Assembly: GCA_010672585.1 (NCBI GenBank) | Contig: JAAHGF010000047.1 | Coordinates: 1 to 37,885 of the forward strand | Reading direction: 5' to 3' | Length of the DNA: 37,885 nt | DNA from: Okeania sp. SIO1I7 | Lineage (GTDB): Bacteria; Cyanobacteriota; Cyanobacteriia; Cyanobacteriales; Microcoleaceae | In this document: positions 1 through 9,142 of the stretch, piece by piece | Layout: each line of letters starts with the position of its first letter | Position numbering within the stretch: the stretch's first letter is position 1 | Notes under the pieces: generated by a model | Told to the model about the DNA's origin: nothing | The model's database searches: none | Seen by the model: only the letters and a program-made list of their open reading frames with translations | Position numbers and translations under genes: made by a program

Positions 1-1
1 A

Positions 2-109
2 AGAACTCGTCATCAAGTTATCAAGGGAACGGAACAAAAATTCTCGAAAATAACTAAAAGTTGGCATCCCCGTCGGCGATCGCTCTCAATTATTTCTATT
101 TTTCAGTGA
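2..109 (+). CDS. C-terminal tail of an upstream gene (partial)
   Basis: A reading frame is open from the first bases and stops at TGA 107-109, giving 35 residues rich in Arg and Lys and ending in a hydrophobic Ile/Ser/Phe stretch. A strong terminator follows 38 bases later, which supports this being the real end of a gene. The usual cyanobacterial order is apcE-apcA-apcB-apcC, so the tail of the core-membrane linker ApcE is one possibility. That rests on position only; I do not recognise the residues. The frame could also be chance, as it is short. Confidence 0.35.
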   Translation, partial: RTRHQVIKGTEQKFSKITKSWHPRRRSLSIISIFQ

Positions 110-147
110 TTAAATTCACTGGAGACAGAGGAACATAGTCCGACTTA

Positions 148-182
148 GTTAGTGTAATTATTACACTAACTATTTTTTCTTT
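148..182 (+). terminator. Rho-independent terminator
   Basis: A perfect 10-bp stem (GTTAGTGTAA, 148-157, with TTACACTAAC, 161-170) encloses a 3-nt loop and is followed by TATTTTTTCTTTTTG. It closes the transcription unit whose last codons are at 2-109 and separates it from the apc genes. Confidence 0.8.
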
Positions 183-240
183 TTGTCCAAAGTCCAATAT
201 TAATATGAAGTACATTTAATTGTGCAAATATACAAATATC

Positions 241-420
241 TCCATCTCCCATCTCCCCATCCCCCCAAATTCCCCTCCTGGGAGGGGCTAGGGGTGGGTC
301 CCCATCCCCCCATCTCCCCAAATTCCCCTCCTGGGAGGGGTTAGGGGTGGGTCCCCATCCCCCCATCTCCCCAAATTCCCCTCCTGGGAGGGGCTAGGGG
401 TGGGTCCCCATCCCCCCATC
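241..420. repeat. 53-bp tandem repeat with GC-rich palindrome, 3 copies
   Basis: Three near-identical units with starts 53 bp apart (AAATTCCCC at 267, 320 and 373). Each holds the palindrome CCCCTCCTGGGAGGGG followed by a TAGGGGTGGGTCCCC block, and CCATCTCCC-type short repeats link the units. Single-base differences (C or T after the palindrome) distinguish the copies. The block is non-coding on both strands as far as I can tell. The same GC-rich hairpin motif recurs near 450-480, 21187-21229, 31708-31742 and 35457-35500. Confidence 0.85.
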
Positions 421-424
421 AATT

Positions 425-522
425 TTTCGCTCGCGTGACAATAAATAGACCCTGCCTCCAAGGAGGGACTCGCGGGTGGGTTGTCTCCTACCCCTACTAA
501 AAGACTTTCGAGCGCAAACCCT
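425..522. mobile_element. Partial MITE, AGGGTYTGC family (one end)
   Basis: The right edge GCGCAAACCCT (512-522), preceded by TCTCCTACCCCTACTAAAAG, matches one end of the element family found complete at 25345-25598 and 35397-35677. It is followed by AATT (523-526). The left end is lost or merged into the GC-rich repeats at 241-480, so the start given here is approximate. Confidence 0.45.
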
Positions 523-526
523 AATT

Positions 527-867
527 AGGGTCAAATTTTTTGTTTGTATATTTTTGTAGGTAATGGCCTTCCATCTAGAGAAGATTAGAAATGGCCTTTG
601 CCTAGGACCGGAAATAAAAAAATGTATATTCAGACAAAAGTTTTAAATATATTGTCATTTGTTAAACAATCAAAGCTTTTTTGGCCCAAAATCACCCTGA
701 TTGCTATGGAAATATTACAAACTATTAAGAAAATAATGAGAAAGTGAACAAAATGCCTCAAAATACTTGCTGAAGGTAGTTATGTCAGAGGGTACTTTGT
801 CCTTCTTACTAGCTCACCAATTTTTAAGCAACCTTTTACCTTTACTTTAACTCTGTTGGAATAAAGC
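527..867 (+). promoter_or_regulatory. apcA upstream region
   Basis: This AT-rich gene-free stretch is presumed to hold the apc promoter and a long 5' leader. Inverted copies of an AATGGCCTT-type motif occur at 563-600, including GTAATGGCCTTCCATCTAG and AATGGCCTTTGCCTAGG. No single -10/-35 pair stands out enough to assign. GGAATAAAGC directly before the ATG at 868 provides a weak Shine-Dalgarno (GGA). Light or redox control of apc is known in general, but nothing here shows it directly. Confidence 0.4.
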
Positions 868-1353
868 ATGAGTATAATCACCAAATCAATCGTTAATGCA
901 GATGCTGAGGCTCGTTATCTGAGTCCCGGCGAATTAGACCGAATCAAAGAGTTTGTTACCTCTGGCGAGCGTCGCGTTCGGATTGCTCAAATTATGAGTG
1001 AATCTCGCGAGCGTATTCTTAAGGAGGCTGGAAACCAGCTTTTCCAAAAGCGTCCTGATGTTGTTTCTCCTGGTGGTAATGCCTACGGTGAAGAAATGAC
1101 TGCTACTTGCTTGCGCGATCTGGATTATTATTTGCGTTTGATCAGCTACGGTATTGTTGCTGGAGACGTTACTCCTATTGAAGAGATCGGACTCGTAGGC
1201 GTTACTGAAATGTATAAGTCTTTGGGAACTCCCATCGAAGCTGTTGCTGAAGGTGTTCGCTGCATGAAGAGTGTTGCTACTTCCCTTCTCTCAGGTAAAG
1301 ATTCTGAAGAAGCTGGTACTTACTTTGACTATGTTATTGGTGCTATGAGTTAA
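868..1353 (+). CDS. apcA: Allophycocyanin alpha subunit
   Basis: This 161-residue globin-fold phycobiliprotein is the alpha subunit of the allophycocyanin heterodimer in the phycobilisome core, on the stromal side of the thylakoid. Cys81, in the context [13 protein letters not shown], is the expected phycocyanobilin attachment site, and the LDYYLR helix and the C-terminal [10 protein letters not shown] are typical of the family. Length equals the family norm. The ATG at 868 gives the canonical [20 protein letters not shown] start. It is the first gene of apcA-apcB-apcC, 170 bp before apcB. A second cysteine occurs in GVRCMKS (about residue 132), as in other ApcA proteins. Confidence 0.98.
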   Translation: MSIITKSIVNADAEARYLSPGELDRIKEFVTSGERRVRIAQIMSESRERILKEAGNQLFQKRPDVVSPGGNAYGEEMTATCLRDLDYYLRLISYGIVAGDVTPIEEIGLVGVTEMYKSLGTPIEAVAEGVRCMKSVATSLLSGKDSEEAGTYFDYVIGAMS

Positions 1354-1523
1354 GGCTAAATATTTTTTAGAGGTTAGATGAAAATTGATGAGAAGGGAAG
1401 ATTTCAAGAATTTGGAATTTCCTAAAATATCAAGTTGAAGTCTATAATTAAATCTCTAAAATCCTGGCCTTCCACTATCCAATAATTTTGAAGATTCAGC
1501 AAATTTAAGGAAATCAATCAATA

Positions 1524-2009
1524 ATGCAAGACGCAATTACCTCCGTTATCAATTCTTCTGACATTCAAGGTAAATACCTTGATGCTGGTGCTCTAGAGAA
1601 GCTCACTAACTACTTTGCCACAGGTGAACTACGAGTTCGCGCTGCAACTACTATCAGTGCGAATGCTGCAACTATTGTTAAAGAAGCTGTAGCTAAGTCT
1701 CTACTTTATTCTGATATTACTCGTCCTGGTGGTAATATGTACACCACTCGTCGTTATGCTGCTTGCATCCGCGATTTGGACTATTATCTACGTTATGCTA
1801 CCTACGCTATGTTAGCTGGCGATCCTTCTATTTTGGATGAGCGCGTACTAAATGGCTTAAAAGAAACTTACAATTCTTTGGGTGTTCCCATCGGTGCTAC
1901 TGTACAAGCTATTCAAGCTATGAAGGAAGTTACTGCTGGCTTAGTCGGTCCTGATGCTGGAAAGGAAATGGGTGTTTATTTCGACTACATTTGCTCTGGG
2001 TTGAGCTAA
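1524..2009 (+). CDS. apcB: Allophycocyanin beta subunit
   Basis: This 161-residue beta subunit pairs with ApcA to form the (alpha-beta)3 discs of the phycobilisome core. Cys81 ([13 protein letters not shown]) is the bilin site. Asn71 in [10 protein letters not shown] corresponds to the asparagine that is gamma-N-methylated in phycobiliprotein beta subunits, known to depend on CpcM in other cyanobacteria. The start MQDAITSVI is canonical and is preceded by AAGGA about 13 bases upstream. The intergenic gap to apcA (1354-1523) holds no gene and no obvious terminator, so co-transcription is likely. Confidence 0.98.
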   Translation: MQDAITSVINSSDIQGKYLDAGALEKLTNYFATGELRVRAATTISANAATIVKEAVAKSLLYSDITRPGGNMYTTRRYAACIRDLDYYLRYATYAMLAGDPSILDERVLNGLKETYNSLGVPIGATVQAIQAMKEVTAGLVGPDAGKEMGVYFDYICSGLS

Positions 2010-2349
2010 TTTAGCAATCAGTAAAAAAGACAAAAAAAGGTAGATTTACCCTTTTGATTTGACTGATGTTGTACTATAAGGCTAGGGAAGCCTAGTATGA
2101 GTGTTAGATTACCAAAGGCTAATTATTGAATAAATAATTTGTTTTAGTAAACTAGCATTGATTCTATAGGTTCCCTGCCTTAGGATTTTTTAGGTTTGAG
2201 ATTTGAGGCGATCGCTTAAGTGTCAATATATGGGTTTAGATAATCTCAAAACTTGATGATAATTTAGATAAGTATTTGACTGTTTACCCTGAATGTTTTA
2301 CAAAAAGATTTAAGAAAATCTTCACCAAGTATTAGGAGAAATTTGTATT

Positions 2350-2553
2350 ATGAGAATGTTTCAGATTACTGCTTGTGTTCCAAGCCAAACTCGTATTCGT
2401 ACCCAACGAGAATTACAAAATACCTACTTTACTAAGCTTGTTCCTTATGATAGCTGGTTCCAGGAACAACAAAGAATTATGAAAATGGGCGGTAAAATTG
2501 TTAAAGTCAAGTTAGCTACTGGTAAGCAAGGAACAAATACTGGGTTACTTTAA
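2350..2553 (+). CDS. apcC: Phycobilisome core small linker polypeptide Lc7.8
   Basis: This 67-residue basic protein is of the CpcD/ApcC linker type that caps the allophycocyanin trimers of the core cylinders. MRMFQITACVPSQTRIRTQR at the start and the NTYFTKLVPYDSWFQEQQRI segment are diagnostic, and the length matches the family. A good ribosome-binding site, TTAGGAGAAAT, lies about 8 bases before the ATG. It sits 340 bp after apcB. That gap contains no gene but carries one GCGATCGC site, so apcC could have its own processing site or promoter. A terminator follows 29 bases after the stop. Confidence 0.97.
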   Translation: MRMFQITACVPSQTRIRTQRELQNTYFTKLVPYDSWFQEQQRIMKMGGKIVKVKLATGKQGTNTGLL

Positions 2554-2582
2554 ATTACTATTTTGAAAAATGGTAGTAACAG

Positions 2583-2608
2583 AGAGGTCTTTTGACCTCT
2601 TTTTTTGT
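2583..2608 (+). terminator. Terminator of the apc operon
   Basis: Perfect 7-bp stem AGAGGTC / GACCTCT (2583-2589, 2594-2600), TTTT loop, followed by a run of seven T. It lies directly after apcC and is the end of the apc transcription unit. Confidence 0.92.
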
Positions 2609-2784
2609 TTGTACTTTTTATCCAAAACTGGGTTTATGGAAAGTAATTTTCAGCCAAAACAATAGTGGGAATTATACTTATTTCTGACTCTAAAGTCACC
2701 GAAAAACTCCTTTCTACCTACTGACCCAGTCCTCCTGTGATATAAAATCCGGTTATATAATATATGTTGATAATTCTATAATTA

Positions 2785-2862
2785 CTTCCTACTCCCCTAC
2801 TCCCCTACTCCCCTACTCCCCTACTCTCTTACTCCCCTACTCCCCTACTCCCCTACTCCTCA
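2785..2862. repeat. Octamer tandem repeat (CCCCTACT)n
   Basis: About nine units of CCCCTACT with one CTCTTACT variant, ending 14 bp before the stop codon of the minus-strand methyltransferase. Short tandem repeats of this kind occur throughout the window. Confidence 0.85.
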
Positions 2863-2875
2863 TATTTTAGCTGTC

Positions 2876-3751
2876 TTAGTCTACTACTTTGCGACCTAAT
2901 ACCAAAAAAGTAGTACCATTATTCCAAATTCCTTCTGGTGTAATTAACCGTTTTAATTCTTCTTCAAATTCGGCTTTCATTTGTTCTATTTCCTCGGAGG
3001 AAAGTTTTGTAATTGGATTAGGAATATTTCCTGGGGAAGGATAATAAACTAAATTCCACCTTTTTTTTGTATCTTCTAAACTTAGATAACTTCCATGATT
3101 TTCCATTTTAACAGAAATTATTTCTAAGTCTGCCTGGGTTAATAAGTCCTGGTATTTTTCAATAGTATTTACGGTATCTGATAAATGAAAAAAATCAAGA
3201 TTTATGCCATGATTTTCTAATACTTTTTCCAAAACAACTATCCCTGTAAAACCTGTTTCAGCTATACTATGAAAACCGATGTAACCACCTGGTTTAAGAA
3301 ACTGAGACCAAAGACGTAAAGTAGCTGCTTTATCTGCCATTAAGGGAAAAGCATTAGCACAGAAAATTAGGTCAAAACTGTTAGCTGGAAAGTCGATATT
3401 TTCCCCATCTGCTAACTGAAATTCTATATTTTTCAGGTTTAATTGTACAACTTTTTTTCTTGCTTGTTCGAGCATTCCACTAGAAATATCTATCCCCACA
3501 ACCCGACCATCATCACCTACTAATTGAGCTACTTCAATAGCAACATGACCTGTTCCAGTAGCAATGTCTAAAACTTTATCTCCTGGTTTAATTTGTGCAG
3601 ATTCAACCAGACGATGGGTAATTTGAGAATGCCATTTACTTTCATCGTAGTTTTGGCTTCTCTGAGTATAAATTTTAGCTAATTCCTGTTTATATGGGTC
3701 TAATTTTACTTGGTTATTCATCATTAAACTTTGTAATTTAATAGTAAGCAT
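2876..3751 (-). CDS. Class I SAM-dependent methyltransferase
   Basis: A Rossmann-fold methyltransferase of about 280-291 residues. Motif I is VLDIATGTGH (residues 60-69), the acidic ribose-binding residue lies in GIDISSGMLEQARKK, and motif IV-like FDLIFCANAFPLM lies near 125-138, followed by LWSQFLKPGGYIGF. This is the UbiE/MenG-like or generic Methyltransf_11/25 layout. The substrate cannot be told from sequence, and no pathway neighbours help. The start is uncertain: the first ATG (3751) has no visible ribosome-binding site, and the double ATG at 3724/3721 (MMNNQ) is equally plausible. The gene is convergent with apcABC. Its upstream side carries AGCTATC-type heptamer repeats (3757-3778) that reach the first ATG. 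Confidence 0.85.
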   Translation of the reverse strand: MLTIKLQSLMMNNQVKLDPYKQELAKIYTQRSQNYDESKWHSQITHRLVESAQIKPGDKVLDIATGTGHVAIEVAQLVGDDGRVVGIDISSGMLEQARKKVVQLNLKNIEFQLADGENIDFPANSFDLIFCANAFPLMADKAATLRLWSQFLKPGGYIGFHSIAETGFTGIVVLEKVLENHGINLDFFHLSDTVNTIEKYQDLLTQADLEIISVKMENHGSYLSLEDTKKRWNLVYYPSPGNIPNPITKLSSEEIEQMKAEFEEELKRLITPEGIWNNGTTFLVLGRKVVD

Positions 3752-4057
3752 TCAGCACTCAGCTATCAGCTATCAGCTATGAATTTATTGCTTTTTGAAC
3801 ATAAATTAACATTGATAGATTTCAGGATAATTAAAAAAGCGGTTAGTAGTCAGCAGTCAGCAAGATTATTTTTCTAAAGAAGGGAATTTAAAGCCCTCCT
3901 AAACAATCCTGATTATAGAAGCAGGGAATTTTAACCCAAGTTCAAAAAGCTGATAGCTAATTAAAAGTATTAGAAAAAAACTGACCTTGACGAGAGAGAA
4001 TGCATATTCATTATTTATGAAACAGCTAAAAGCTGAGTGCTAATAGCTGTTTGTACA

Positions 4058-4075
4058 GCATTCCACAGGAAATGC
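4058..4075. repeat. REP-like palindrome GCATTCC/GGAAATGC
   Basis: An imperfect palindrome GCATTCCACAGGAAATGC flanked by AGCTGTTTGTACA and TTAC. A closely related inverted copy with the same flanks is at 30405-30440 and a more diverged one at 30573-30615. It is non-coding and short enough to be a REP/BIME-type structure. Confidence 0.6.
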
Positions 4076-4172
4076 TTACATTTAATACATAATAAATGAA
4101 GCAGTACATTCACTCAATTTATATTATACAGGTTGCTTTTTATCGGATTTTATGCTAATAAACAATATAATT

Positions 4173-4302
4173 AGGACTTACGCAAATTGACTTTTAAACC
4201 ACCATCTGTAGGGGCGAATGGTATTTGCGCTCCGCAAAGCTCCGCTTTATATGTTGCGGAGCAAAACGCCCTAGCCATAAGTAGAGTCTCTGCGTAAGTC
4301 CT
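4173..4302. mobile_element. 130-bp MITE with AGGACTTACGCA inverted ends
   Basis: Perfect 12-bp terminal inverted repeats AGGACTTACGCA (4173-4184) and TGCGTAAGTCCT (4291-4302). The interior holds a second long inverted repeat: GCTCCGCAA and GCTCCGC on one side, TTGCGGAGC on the other (about 4228-4264). There is no open frame. The target duplication is not clear: TTA on the left and TGA on the right would fit a T-N-A pattern but are not identical. It lies in the mutS upstream gap. A decayed relative of nearly equal length is at 13781-13912. Confidence 0.8.
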
Positions 4303-4448
4303 GATAATGTCTGCTAAACAATTAAAATTGGGAGCAGTATCAATTACTTGAAAATTTTATAAAATTTTTATCATTATTTATCAAAGCCTTAGAAGAAAAA
4401 TTAATCCTTTCAAAAATACAGGTATCTGTGTTGGTACAGGTAGGTCGC

Positions 4449-4454
4449 TATAAT
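4449..4454 (+). promoter_or_regulatory. -10 element upstream of mutS
   Basis: TATAAT lies 33 bp before the mutS ATG. No well-placed -35 hexamer is visible; the nearest, TTGGTA, is only 12 bp upstream of it. Moderate support only. Confidence 0.45.
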
Positions 4455-4487
4455 ATTAAATCAATAAAATTATCTATCTAAATATCT

Positions 4488-7193
4488 ATGAAATATTCCG
4501 CATCTACATCTACTCAAAAATCTCCAAAAGCAAAACAAAATCAAGCAGAAAATTCTCTTCCTCCTAATACTGATTACAGTCAAATTGACACTAGCAAACT
4601 ATCAGAAATGATGCAGCGTTATGTGGAAGTAAAATTACAATATTCTCACGCTCTTTTGCTATTTCGAGTAGGTGATTTTTTTGAATGTTTTTTTCAGGAT
4701 GCTGTGACGATCGCTCAAGAATTAGAATTAGTACAAACTACTAAGCACGCTGGTAAAGAAATTGGTAGAGTACCGATGACGGGAGTACCTCACCATGCAG
4801 TGGAAAAGTATGCTGCTATGTTGGTAGAAAAGGGTTACGCTGTGGTTGTTTGCGATCAAGTAGAAGATTCTGCTATTGCGAAAAAAGAAAACCGTCAAGT
4901 CAAGCGTGAAATTACGCGTATTCTTACCCCTGGGACTCTCACCGACGATGGAATGCTCAAACCTCGCTACAATAATTATTTAGCTGCGGTCGTTATTGCC
5001 AAAAATTATTGGGGTCTTGCTTACACTGATATTTCCACCGGGGAGTTTCTTACCACTCAGACCCAAGGTTTAGACCAACTCACTCAAGAATTGATGCGTT
5101 TGCAACCATCAGAAGTACTATTTCCTACAAATGCGCCGGATATCGGTTTTATGTTGCGACCGGGAGAAAAATCGGATCATCTTCCAGAATGTCTGCCTAA
5201 TTCTTTCTGTTATTCTCTACGTCCGCAACAACCCTTTACTTTAGGGGAGGCAAAGGAGCGACTGTTGATAAAATTTCAACTGACATCCTTAGAGGGTATC
5301 GGTTGCGAACGTATTCCACTGGGGGTGCGTGCTGCGGGTGGGTTGCTGGAATATCTCGAAGAAACTCAAAAGGAAAATCAAGTTCCACTACAACGTCTGC
5401 GGAGTTATACTTTGGCAGACTTTTTGATTATCGACCACCAGACTCGCCGGAATTTGGAAATTACTCAAACGGTGCGAGATGGGAGTTATCAAGGGTCATT
5501 GTTATCGGCGATCGACAAAACTAGCACTGCAATGGGTGGGCGTGCTTTACGACGATGGTTGCAGCAACCACTTCTGAGTTTGAAGGGTATTCGTGCTAGA
5601 CATGACACTATTGATGAACTGATAACTAATAACGATTTGCGTCAAGATATTCAAAGAGTATTGCGTCAAATTTATGATTTAGATCGTCTAACTGGGCGTA
5701 CTGGTGCTGGTACTGCAAATGCTAGAGATTTAGTTTTTTTAGCTGATTCTTTAACGAAACTTCCTGAACTTTCGGCATTAGCATTGGCGGGTAATTCTCC
5801 TTATTTAAAAGTCTTGCAAAAAATTCCGTCAATCTTACAAGAATTGGGAGAAAAAATTCATTCTCACTTAGTAGAGTCTCCTCCTCAAAAGTTAAAAGAA
5901 GGTGGGTTAATTTCTCCTGGTATAAATCAACAATTAGATGAGATGCGGAGGTTAGCTGAAGAAGACCAACAATGGATTGCTAATTTGGAAGTTACGGAGA
6001 GAGAAAGGACGGGAATTTCTAATTTAAAGGTTGGTTATAATAAGGCTTTTGGTTATTATATTAGTATTTCTAAATCAAAGGCAGATTTAGCACCGGATGA
6101 TTATACTCGGAAGCAGACTTTGACTAATGAGGAACGTTATATTACTGAGGAATTAAAGGAAAGAGAAGTCAGAATTTTGACTGCACAAGATGATTTGAAT
6201 GAGTTGGAATATGATATTTTTGTTGGTCTGAGAACTGAGGTGGGGGAACACGCAGAGGAGATTAGAAATGTTTCTCGGGCAGTGGCAGCTATTGATGTTT
6301 TGTGTGGTTTAGCGGAAGTAGCAATTTATCAAAATTATGTTCGTCCTACTATGACTGATAGTCGGGAATTGAAAATTATTGAGGGTCGTCATCCGGTGGT
6401 AGAAAAATATTTGCCTGCTGGTTTTTTTGTGCCGAATACTGCCATATTGGGAAATAAAAATATAGAGGAAAATAATTCAGGCATTACTCCTTATTCTGCG
6501 CCAGATTTAATTATTTTAACTGGTCCGAATGCTAGTGGCAAAAGTTGTTATTTACGGCAGGTAGGATTAATTCAATTAATGGCACAAACTGGTAGTTTTG
6601 TTCCAGCAAGTTCTGCTGTTTTGGGGGTGAGTGATCGGATATTTACTCGTGTTGGAGCTGTGGATGATTTAGCAACTGGGCAATCAACTTTTATGGTGGA
6701 GATGAATGAGACGGCAAATATTTTGAATCATGCTACGGAAAAGTCTTTAGTTTTGTTGGATGAAATTGGTAGGGGAACGGCAACTTTTGACGGAATTTCG
6801 ATTGCTTGGTCGGTGGCAGAATATTTGGCAACGGAAATTTTGTCTCGGACAATTTTTGCTACTCACTATCACGAATTAAATGAACTTTCTTCTATTTTGG
6901 ATAATGTGGCAAATTATCAAGTAACAGTGAAAGAGTTGCCAGATAAAATTGTATTTTTGCATCAAGTACAACCTGGTGGAGCGGATAAATCTTATGGTAT
7001 TGAAGCGGGAAGGTTAGCTGGTTTACCAGATTCGGTAATTCAGCGTGCTAGACAGGTAATGGGGGAGATAGAAAAGCATAGTAAGATAGCTATTGGTTTG
7101 CGGAAAGGTATTAAGAAAAAAGAGGAGGAAGAAGTAATAACTGTGGAGCAGTTAGATATTTTTAGTGAAGAATTTGGAGATAGTTTGCTATGA
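4488..7193 (+). CDS. mutS: DNA mismatch repair protein MutS
   Basis: This 901-residue MutS1 binds mismatches and recruits MutL using ATP. The mismatch-reading motif F-x-E is present as F64-F65-E66 in RVGDFFECF. The connector, lever and clamp domains follow (roughly 160-620), then the ATPase with Walker A GPNASGKS (679-686), Walker [12 protein letters not shown] (Asp758, Glu759) and THYHEL. The roughly 35-residue Ser/Lys/Gln-rich N-terminal extension before the MMQRYVEVK core is normal for cyanobacteria. The C-terminal tail is Lys/Glu rich. It is a single gene with its own promoter region, and a bidirectional terminator-like hairpin lies just after it. Confidence 0.97.
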   Translation: MKYSASTSTQKSPKAKQNQAENSLPPNTDYSQIDTSKLSEMMQRYVEVKLQYSHALLLFRVGDFFECFFQDAVTIAQELELVQTTKHAGKEIGRVPMTGVPHHAVEKYAAMLVEKGYAVVVCDQVEDSAIAKKENRQVKREITRILTPGTLTDDGMLKPRYNNYLAAVVIAKNYWGLAYTDISTGEFLTTQTQGLDQLTQELMRLQPSEVLFPTNAPDIGFMLRPGEKSDHLPECLPNSFCYSLRPQQPFTLGEAKERLLIKFQLTSLEGIGCERIPLGVRAAGGLLEYLEETQKENQVPLQRLRSYTLADFLIIDHQTRRNLEITQTVRDGSYQGSLLSAIDKTSTAMGGRALRRWLQQPLLSLKGIRARHDTIDELITNNDLRQDIQRVLRQIYDLDRLTGRTGAGTANARDLVFLADSLTKLPELSALALAGNSPYLKVLQKIPSILQELGEKIHSHLVESPPQKLKEGGLISPGINQQLDEMRRLAEEDQQWIANLEVTERERTGISNLKVGYNKAFGYYISISKSKADLAPDDYTRKQTLTNEERYITEELKEREVRILTAQDDLNELEYDIFVGLRTEVGEHAEEIRNVSRAVAAIDVLCGLAEVAIYQNYVRPTMTDSRELKIIEGRHPVVEKYLPAGFFVPNTAILGNKNIEENNSGITPYSAPDLIILTGPNASGKSCYLRQVGLIQLMAQTGSFVPASSAVLGVSDRIFTRVGAVDDLATGQSTFMVEMNETANILNHATEKSLVLLDEIGRGTATFDGISIAWSVAEYLATEILSRTIFATHYHELNELSSILDNVANYQVTVKELPDKIVFLHQVQPGGADKSYGIEAGRLAGLPDSVIQRARQVMGEIEKHSKIAIGLRKGIKKKEEEEVITVEQLDIFSEEFGDSLL

Positions 7194-7222
7194 CAGTTAT
7201 CAGTTAACAGTTATCAGTTATC

Positions 7223-7267
7223 AGAGGTAAAAATTCAAGAATGAAAATTACCTCTGCTTTCTTTTTT
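7223..7267 (+). terminator. Terminator after mutS
   Basis: Stem AGAGGTAA (7223-7230) pairs with TTACCTCT (7248-7255) and is followed by GCTTTCTTTTTTC. It stands between mutS (+) and the convergent sigma-factor gene (-). The region just before it is a TCAGTTA-type heptamer repeat (7195-7222). Confidence 0.75.
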
Positions 7268-7340
7268 CTGGAAAGGAGAGACTTTAAACATTAAAGGATG
7301 ACAAAAATTATTTCTTCCTCTAGTCGTTATACTGACTCTT

Positions 7341-8816
7341 CTATTCGATTTGAAAAGCAGCATAAGGTGCAATACTTAACCATTCCTCAACTAGAGCTGC
7401 TATTGATTTATTGACTTTTACTGACTTGAGAGAATCAAAGTCAATTTCGAGTGTAGTTTGTATCCAAATGTGCAATTTTTCTTGCAATATTTTTTTGACT
7501 TTTTTAACTCTTTCCAATACCTCAAATTTACTGATATTGAAACGACCTGCTACTAATTCTACTGAGTTTGAAGCTCCATAATAGTACAGTAATATTGGTA
7601 TTTCATCATCTAATTCTTGAATCAAAATAGTTGTTAATAATTCATAAAAATTATTTTTGAAGTAATTGGTTAACCATTCATCCAATAGCCTTGAAAATTC
7701 GCGTAATTTGTCTGATTGTAAAGACTTATTGATTTGGCTCCAGTTCACTATAACCTTTAAGAAAGTTTGTTCATATCTTTTTAACTTGCGAGATATTTGA
7801 TATTGTTGAAAACCCAAAATTTTAGACATTTCAGTTTGACTCATTGCCAAACCATAATACAAAATAAATATTTTTTTAGCTTCGTCTGGTAGTGTTCCTA
7901 GTTTCTCCTCCAGAACAATTCTCAGTTCTAAATATTCTTCTGAATCATTAAAATTAAAACTTTGATCGGGTAAACTGCTGATAACCTCTAAGTTATTTGA
8001 TTCTAAAATAGAAGGAAACTCAATTTTGTTACTTTGCCTTACTGCCTGAATACAACTTTTTAACAAGTATTTAATATCAGAAATATTAACTGATTTATTC
8101 ATAGAATAATTTAGCGATTGTTGTTTATTATAATAATCTGCCATGCTGTTAAACTCTTCTGAAGTCGGTATTTTTAATCTCGAAGAGGCATAACCAGGTA
8201 TTTTTTTAGGAATATAAATTGCATTAAATGCTTTCCAAGCAAGTATCAAGCTGGAAAGTTTCGGCTCATTGAAACCTACCTCTCGTAAAGTATTTATCAA
8301 AGTTTTTTTTGTAATATTTCGTAGAATTCCCCATTCCGAATATCTATTTAAATTGTTGTGCTTATTAACTACTGCTAACAGATAGTTTTTTAGTGCAATT
8401 GACGCATAGTTTTTAACTTTACTGTTGTCGTATAAATCAGATATTTTAAAAAAAAATTCTGGATAACAAGTCATTTCTCTAGCAATTTGAATTAAATCTA
8501 TCATCGACCATATTAGCTTATTATATCTATTCAACTTATTTTCTACAGAAATGGCTGCCCAGAAACAAGTTTCTTCTAGATAAGAATTTAAGTGCTTCCT
8601 TGCTAATATATCTTGCTCGGAAATAGCCTTTTTCAACCAATATTTACTCCAATATTCTTCATCGTTTTTATCTGGATTTTTTTTCATCATTGAATCCATA
8701 TTGGACTTTAACTGATAATCAGTTATCCAAGTAAATTTTTTGAGATTAAAATCGTTTGTAACATCAAGAAACGTGGAAAACATTTCAGAAATGGAGGTAC
8801 GTATACGTATTCTCAT
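7341..8816 (-). CDS. Group-3 (SigI/SigJ-type) RNA polymerase sigma factor
   Basis: This 491-residue protein matches the cyanobacterial alternative sigma factors of the large SigI/SigJ type. The N-terminal segment MRIRIRTSISEMFSTFL, the HLNSYLEETCFWAA stretch (about residues 77-90) and the LPDEAKKIFILYYG...MSQTEMSKILG helix-turn-helix (about 310-350, region 4-like) are the recognisable parts. Such proteins redirect RNA polymerase to stress or surface-function genes; the targets here are unknown. A second half after the HTH (about 370-491) contains another HTH-like block (VELVAGRFNISKFEVLERVKK), longer than in most relatives. It lies 113 bp downstream of a small membrane-protein gene on the same strand, with a hairpin in between. 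Confidence 0.8.
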   Translation of the reverse strand: MRIRIRTSISEMFSTFLDVTNDFNLKKFTWITDYQLKSNMDSMMKKNPDKNDEEYWSKYWLKKAISEQDILARKHLNSYLEETCFWAAISVENKLNRYNKLIWSMIDLIQIAREMTCYPEFFFKISDLYDNSKVKNYASIALKNYLLAVVNKHNNLNRYSEWGILRNITKKTLINTLREVGFNEPKLSSLILAWKAFNAIYIPKKIPGYASSRLKIPTSEEFNSMADYYNKQQSLNYSMNKSVNISDIKYLLKSCIQAVRQSNKIEFPSILESNNLEVISSLPDQSFNFNDSEEYLELRIVLEEKLGTLPDEAKKIFILYYGLAMSQTEMSKILGFQQYQISRKLKRYEQTFLKVIVNWSQINKSLQSDKLREFSRLLDEWLTNYFKNNFYELLTTILIQELDDEIPILLYYYGASNSVELVAGRFNISKFEVLERVKKVKKILQEKLHIWIQTTLEIDFDSLKSVKVNKSIAALVEEWLSIAPYAAFQIE

Positions 8817-8844
8817 TGAAATTTATATTTTTGCAGCTAAAATA

Positions 8845-8866
8845 TCCCTGGCGTTTATACCAGGGA
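8845..8866. promoter_or_regulatory. Hairpin between small membrane gene and sigma gene
   Basis: Perfect 7-bp stem TCCCTGG / CCAGGGA with an 8-nt loop. On the minus strand it is followed by TATTTTAG, a poor U tract, so it could be a weak terminator or attenuator after the 70-residue gene, or an RNA structure in the leader of the sigma-factor gene. Confidence 0.55.
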
Positions 8867-8929
8867 CACTCATTCCAGTTAGTAATTAGGAATTACTTCA
8901 AAGGAGGAAGTTTAATAGATCATCTAACT

Positions 8930-9142
8930 CTAATTCGACCTGTCATCATCTAGCTTTCGCAACCCTGACATCAGAGTTTTGAGCAGGGAGTTTTGGGATC
9001 GACCTACTACATATAGCAGTAGACTAACTGCAACTATGACAGCAACAGTAGGTCCTCCAACATACAACAATGTATTTAAGCTGGGTGTACCTAGTGCTGG
9101 TTGTTCAGTTGTTGACGCGATTTCGTAATTAATATTGGCCAT
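8930..9142 (-). CDS. Small single-pass membrane protein, unknown function
   Basis: A 70-residue protein with a polar N-terminus (about 1-24), one clear membrane segment GPTVAVIVAVSLLLYVVG (about 30-47) and a basic-to-acidic tail SLLKTLMSGLRKLDDDRSN. The size and layout resemble small photosystem or thylakoid subunits, but I do not recognise a family and assign none. It is probably transcribed with or just ahead of the sigma-factor gene. The ATG at 9142 is the only candidate in frame. Confidence 0.6.
   Translation of the reverse strand: MANINYEIASTTEQPALGTPSLNTLLYVGGPTVAVIVAVSLLLYVVGRSQNSLLKTLMSGLRKLDDDRSN

Noticed and set aside
166-366. 66-codon minus-strand frame over the GC-rich tandem repeat
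   Set aside because: The translation merely reads the 53-bp repeat; the frame exists because the repeat lacks stops.
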